NCBI GenBank assembly: GCA_026129905.1
Contig: JAHCHE010000018.1
Coordinates: forward strand, 1 to 64,000
Reading direction: 5' to 3'
Length of the DNA: 64,000 bases
Source: Bryobacteraceae bacterium
Lineage (GTDB): Bacteria > Acidobacteriota > Terriglobia > Bryobacterales > Bryobacteraceae
The first letter of the stretch is position 1, and the number at the start of each line of letters is the position of its first letter. Both the position numbers and the translations under genes were made by a program. Positions 62,642 to 64,000 of the stretch are shown here, one piece after another. Under the pieces are notes generated by a model, which was not told where the DNA came from, did no database searches, and saw only the letters and a list, made by a program, of their open reading frames with translations.

Positions 62642-62685
62642 AACATAGCAGAGAACATCCGCAAAAGAAGGAGAGAGGGGACAAG

Positions 62686-63561
62686 ATGCAAAAACAAGAA
62701 TGGAACCGCTGTAGAGCGCGGCGCGGGCTTCTTACATGCGCCGCCGCTTCCTTGCTTGCCTTTGGCGCCGGCTGCGGCGGCGAGCGAACCGAGCAGGCGC
62801 AGGAACAGCCGGGGGCAGAAGGCGGAGCCGTATGGAAACCGACCGGTCAGGAAGGAAGCGTCACCGGCAAGATCAATTTCCAGGGACAGCCGCCCAAGTA
62901 CCGGGCGATCTTGATGGATGCCGACTCGGTTTGCGCGGCGCAGCACTCCGGCCCCGTATACCCGGATTCGGTGGTCGTCAACAACAACGGCACGCTGCGC
63001 AATGTCTTCGTGTACGTCAAGAGCGGCCTGGAGGGGAAGAGCTTCGAAGTTCCGTCCGATTCGGTCGAGTTGGACCAGGAAGGCTGCATTTACAAACCGC
63101 ACGTGCTCGGCATCCAGGCTCGCCAGCAACTGAAGGTTGTCACCAGCGACAACACGACGCATAACATCCACCCCATCCCCAAGGTGAACCGGGAGTGGAA
63201 TGTCTCGCAGCCGCCCGGCGCCGATCCCATCATGCAGACTTTCAGCCGGCCCGAAACCAGCATCCCGGTGAAGTGCAATCAGCATCCCTGGATGCGCGCC
63301 TACATCCACGTGATGGGACACCCGTTCTATGCGGTGTCGGGCGACGACGGCTCGTTCAAGATCGAGGGATTGCCCGCCGGCGAGTATGAACTCGAGGCCG
63401 TGCACGAGGAATACGGCGCGACGACCCAGAAAGTGACCGTGGCCGCCAACCAGCCGTCTGCCGCGGACTTCGGCTTCAACGCCAAACAGGCCTACGGCCC
63501 GAGTTCGCTGAAAATGATGCCGGCGCTTGCGCTGTCCTGCTGCGCCCACGGTTCCGATTGA
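62686..63561 (+). CDS. Cupredoxin-like lipoprotein with carboxypeptidase-regulatory-like end
   Basis: 291 residues from ATG 62686 after AAGGAGAG. Lipobox LLAFGAGC near residue 25. The middle part (~55-215) resembles a blue-copper fold: VTGKINFQGQPPKY, NVFVYVKSG, with possible type-1 copper ligands H159 or H162 (TTHNIHP), C197, H200 and M203 (KCNQHPWM). A short domain follows: FYAVSGDDGSFKIEGLPAGEYELEAVHEEYG (in blocks), typical of carboxypeptidase-regulatory-like modules. Likely a soluble electron carrier or donor between the octaheme cytochrome and an oxidase. The gene before is 44 bp away and ctaB starts 19 bp after. Confidence 0.8.
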   Translation: MQKQEWNRCRARRGLLTCAAASLLAFGAGCGGERTEQAQEQPGAEGGAVWKPTGQEGSVTGKINFQGQPPKYRAILMDADSVCAAQHSGPVYPDSVVVNNNGTLRNVFVYVKSGLEGKSFEVPSDSVELDQEGCIYKPHVLGIQARQQLKVVTSDNTTHNIHPIPKVNREWNVSQPPGADPIMQTFSRPETSIPVKCNQHPWMRAYIHVMGHPFYAVSGDDGSFKIEGLPAGEYELEAVHEEYGATTQKVTVAANQPSAADFGFNAKQAYGPSSLKMMPALALSCCAHGSD

Positions 63562-63580
63562 GCGCCCCGGGACCCCGATC

Positions 63581-64000
63581 ATGGATCAAACCAAGCCGGT
63601 CGGAACGCTGCTCGCCTCGTCCCATGCCTCGCTGCCCGGCGGCGCGATAGGCGCCGAGACGACCTGGTTCGCTCTGAAAAGCGAAAAACTGGCCGCGTAC
63701 CTCGAACTCACCAAGCCCCGCATCACGCTGCTGATCTTCTTCGTGGCGATCGCGGGCTTCTGGATGGGGTCAAGTGGCGTTCCCGATCTGCTTCGGCTGT
63801 TTGACACGATTCTTGGTATTGGCTTACTGGCCGGCGGTATCTTCGCGCTGAACCAGTACCTCGAGAGGGACGTCGATGCGCGAATGCGCCGCACCGAGAG
63901 CCGTCCGCTCCCCACCGGCCGGATTCTCCCCGCCGAGGCGCTGTGCTTCGGAACTTCGCTAGCCGTGTTGGGGATTTTGTATCTGGGGTTGCGCGTCAAT
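63581..64000 (+). CDS. ctaB: Protoheme IX farnesyltransferase (heme O synthase), 5' part
   Basis: Open from ATG 63581 to the right edge, 140 codons seen of about 300 expected. After a polar start come AYLELTKPRITLLIFFVA (helix 1), FDTILGIGLLAGGIFALNQYLERDVDARMRRTESRPLPTGRI (in blocks) with the N-x3-D-x3-D motif for Mg-pyrophosphate binding, then helix 3. It makes heme O for haem-copper oxidases, so cytochrome oxidase genes are expected just outside the window. A prenyltransferase of the UbiA fold; the DARMRRT block is specific to CtaB/CyoE. Confidence 0.9.
   Translation, partial: MDQTKPVGTLLASSHASLPGGAIGAETTWFALKSEKLAAYLELTKPRITLLIFFVAIAGFWMGSSGVPDLLRLFDTILGIGLLAGGIFALNQYLERDVDARMRRTESRPLPTGRILPAEALCFGTSLAVLGILYLGLRVN

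Noticed and set aside
1-64000. tRNA, rRNA, CRISPR arrays or prophage
   Set aside because: No T-loop-like GTTCGAATC context, no regularly spaced repeats and no phage structural genes were recognised when reading the intergenic regions; a covariance-model search was not possible.

Overview
The window looks like a GC-rich chromosome segment from an acidobacterium of the Solibacter/Bryobacter type (Bryobacterales). The evidence is the gene content: two TIGR03437-type secreted proteins in tandem plus a third fused to a choice-of-anchor V domain, two TIGR03436-type acidobacterial VWFA proteins, a carboxypeptidase-regulatory-domain/TonB (Oar-like) outer-membrane protein, OB-fold-sensing hybrid kinases and lipid A/Kdo genes. 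This is judged from the proteins only; there is no rRNA, and no tRNA or CRISPR array was recognised.

Layout. 1-3.5 kb (minus): tandem TIGR03437 genes plus the 3' relic of a third copy, behind a good sigma-70-like promoter. 3.8-10.2 kb (minus): a tight five-gene secretory operon (amidohydrolase-like lipoprotein, lactonase, two propeller-like proteins, gamma-glutamyltransferase). 10.3-15.6 kb (minus): TonB receptor, ABC-type substrate-binding protein and hybrid histidine kinase in one operon. 15.8-25.7 kb: sugar isomerase, lytic transglycosylase, Oar-like protein with a strong terminator, two SDRs, then a membrane redox cassette (ferric-reductase-like/Rieske fusion, tiny Tat protein, DoxX). 25.7-27.9 kb: an IS4-family element flanked by two different 5'-truncated genes. 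27.9-33 kb (minus): a degenerate M1 peptidase, lpxB and speA. 33-40.3 kb: OB-fold hybrid kinase, AAA ATPase, secretin, SIS protein. 40.3-42.5 kb (minus): two VWFA proteins. 42.5-45.8 kb: kdsB-pyrG-kdsA, which links CTP supply to Kdo synthesis and activation. 45.8-49.2 kb: choice-of-anchor V protein, CDF transporter, two small genes.

49.2-56 kb is the most unusual part: a magnesium-chelatase-like operon (I, D, H) in which the large H subunit is split into two genes placed in reversed order, the C-terminal half first. No other (bacterio)chlorophyll or cobalamin gene is in the window. It is followed by a convergent REC-XRE regulator. From 56.8 kb to the right edge a consensus-like promoter precedes a Rieske / cytochrome b6-type / subunit IV / octaheme cytochrome c / cupredoxin / heme O synthase operon, the quinol-oxidising end of a respiratory chain that probably continues into cytochrome oxidase genes beyond the window.

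Two predicted enzymes lack their catalytic residues: the M1 peptidase (all zinc ligands) and the amidohydrolase (first His and the late Asp). Many long open frames antisense to real genes exist because of high GC and are left out.
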